Part shown: piece by piece, positions 63,921 through 64,000 of the stretch | How the letters are laid out: the number at the start of each line of letters is the position of its first letter | How positions within the stretch are numbered: position 1 is the stretch's first letter | Assembly: GCA_023101885.1 (NCBI GenBank) | Contig: JALPQD010000392.1 | Coordinates: forward strand, 2,030,576-2,094,575 | Reading direction: 5' to 3' | Source: Typhlomys cinereus | Lineage: Eukaryota; Chordata; Mammalia; Rodentia; Platacanthomyidae | DNA length: 64,000 nucleotides | Notes under the pieces: model-generated | The model's input: the letters and a program-made list of their open reading frames with translations, nothing else | Told to the model about the DNA's origin: nothing | Databases searched by the model: none | Made by a program: the position numbers and the translations under genes

Positions 63921-64000
63921 TGAGGACTGGAGAGATGGCTTGGGGGGTTAAGCCTCAGCCTCACAAGAGATCCTGAGTTCAGAGCCCAGATCCCATGTAA
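63921..64000 (+). repeat. Composite tRNA-derived SINE head, cut by window end
   Basis: 'GACTGGAGAGATGGCTTGGG' and 'AGATCCTGAGTTCAGAGCCC' match the head of the composite family. The element continues past the window. Confidence 0.88.

Overview
This is mammalian, rodent-type intergenic or intronic DNA. It carries rodent-type B1 and ID SINEs, B4/B3-like SINEs, L1 3' ends with rodent-style G-rich purine tracts, many LTRs of ERVL-MaLR type, and old MIR, L2 and MLT1 fossils. A tRNA-headed composite SINE with a CA-rich tail is abundant. Its ID-like left arm and unrelated right arm recall the IDL-Geo SINE of Geomyoidea (pocket mice, kangaroo rats, gophers). That assignment is from memory and not proven; the species cannot be fixed from the sequence alone. 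There is no bacterial or viral genome organisation.

I support no protein-coding gene, tRNA, rRNA or CRISPR array. The open frames are short, overlap on both strands, and often run through CA/TG repeats, SINEs or polypyrimidine tracts. None shows a recognisable protein with plausible splice structure. The window is best read as a layered record of retrotransposition.

Layout. 0-8 kb: B4, B1, L2, an LTR interrupted by a composite SINE whose body has expanded into a 43-bp tandem repeat, a B3 SINE inside an L1 end, and the first copy of a 420-bp LTR family (here LTR family 1). 8-20 kb: composite SINEs, a CpG-rich unique block (9841-10275), a second family 1 LTR, and a promoter-like cluster with a heat-shock element (12863-12970). 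20-30 kb: SINEs, LTRs, ancient L1 and ID elements. 30-35 kb: three members of a second LTR family, two of them in inverted orientation, plus an 80-bp direct duplication. 35-48 kb: composite SINEs, an LTR with 22-bp U3-like direct repeats, an LTR split by an L1, and two more family 1 LTRs. 48-64 kb: a Z-DNA-prone tract, a degenerate GATA array, a second CpG-rich block, a fifth family 1 LTR, an MLT1 LTR, a CRE/AP-1/E2F-like cluster and more SINEs.

The best-supported results are insertions with exact target-site duplications. Four of five family 1 LTRs have 5-bp duplications, an L1 end has a 15-bp duplication, and several composite SINEs have 9-14-bp duplications. I found no convincing new biological system. 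The most unusual items are the SINE-derived tandem array, the lineage-specific LTR families and a few regulatory-looking unique islands.
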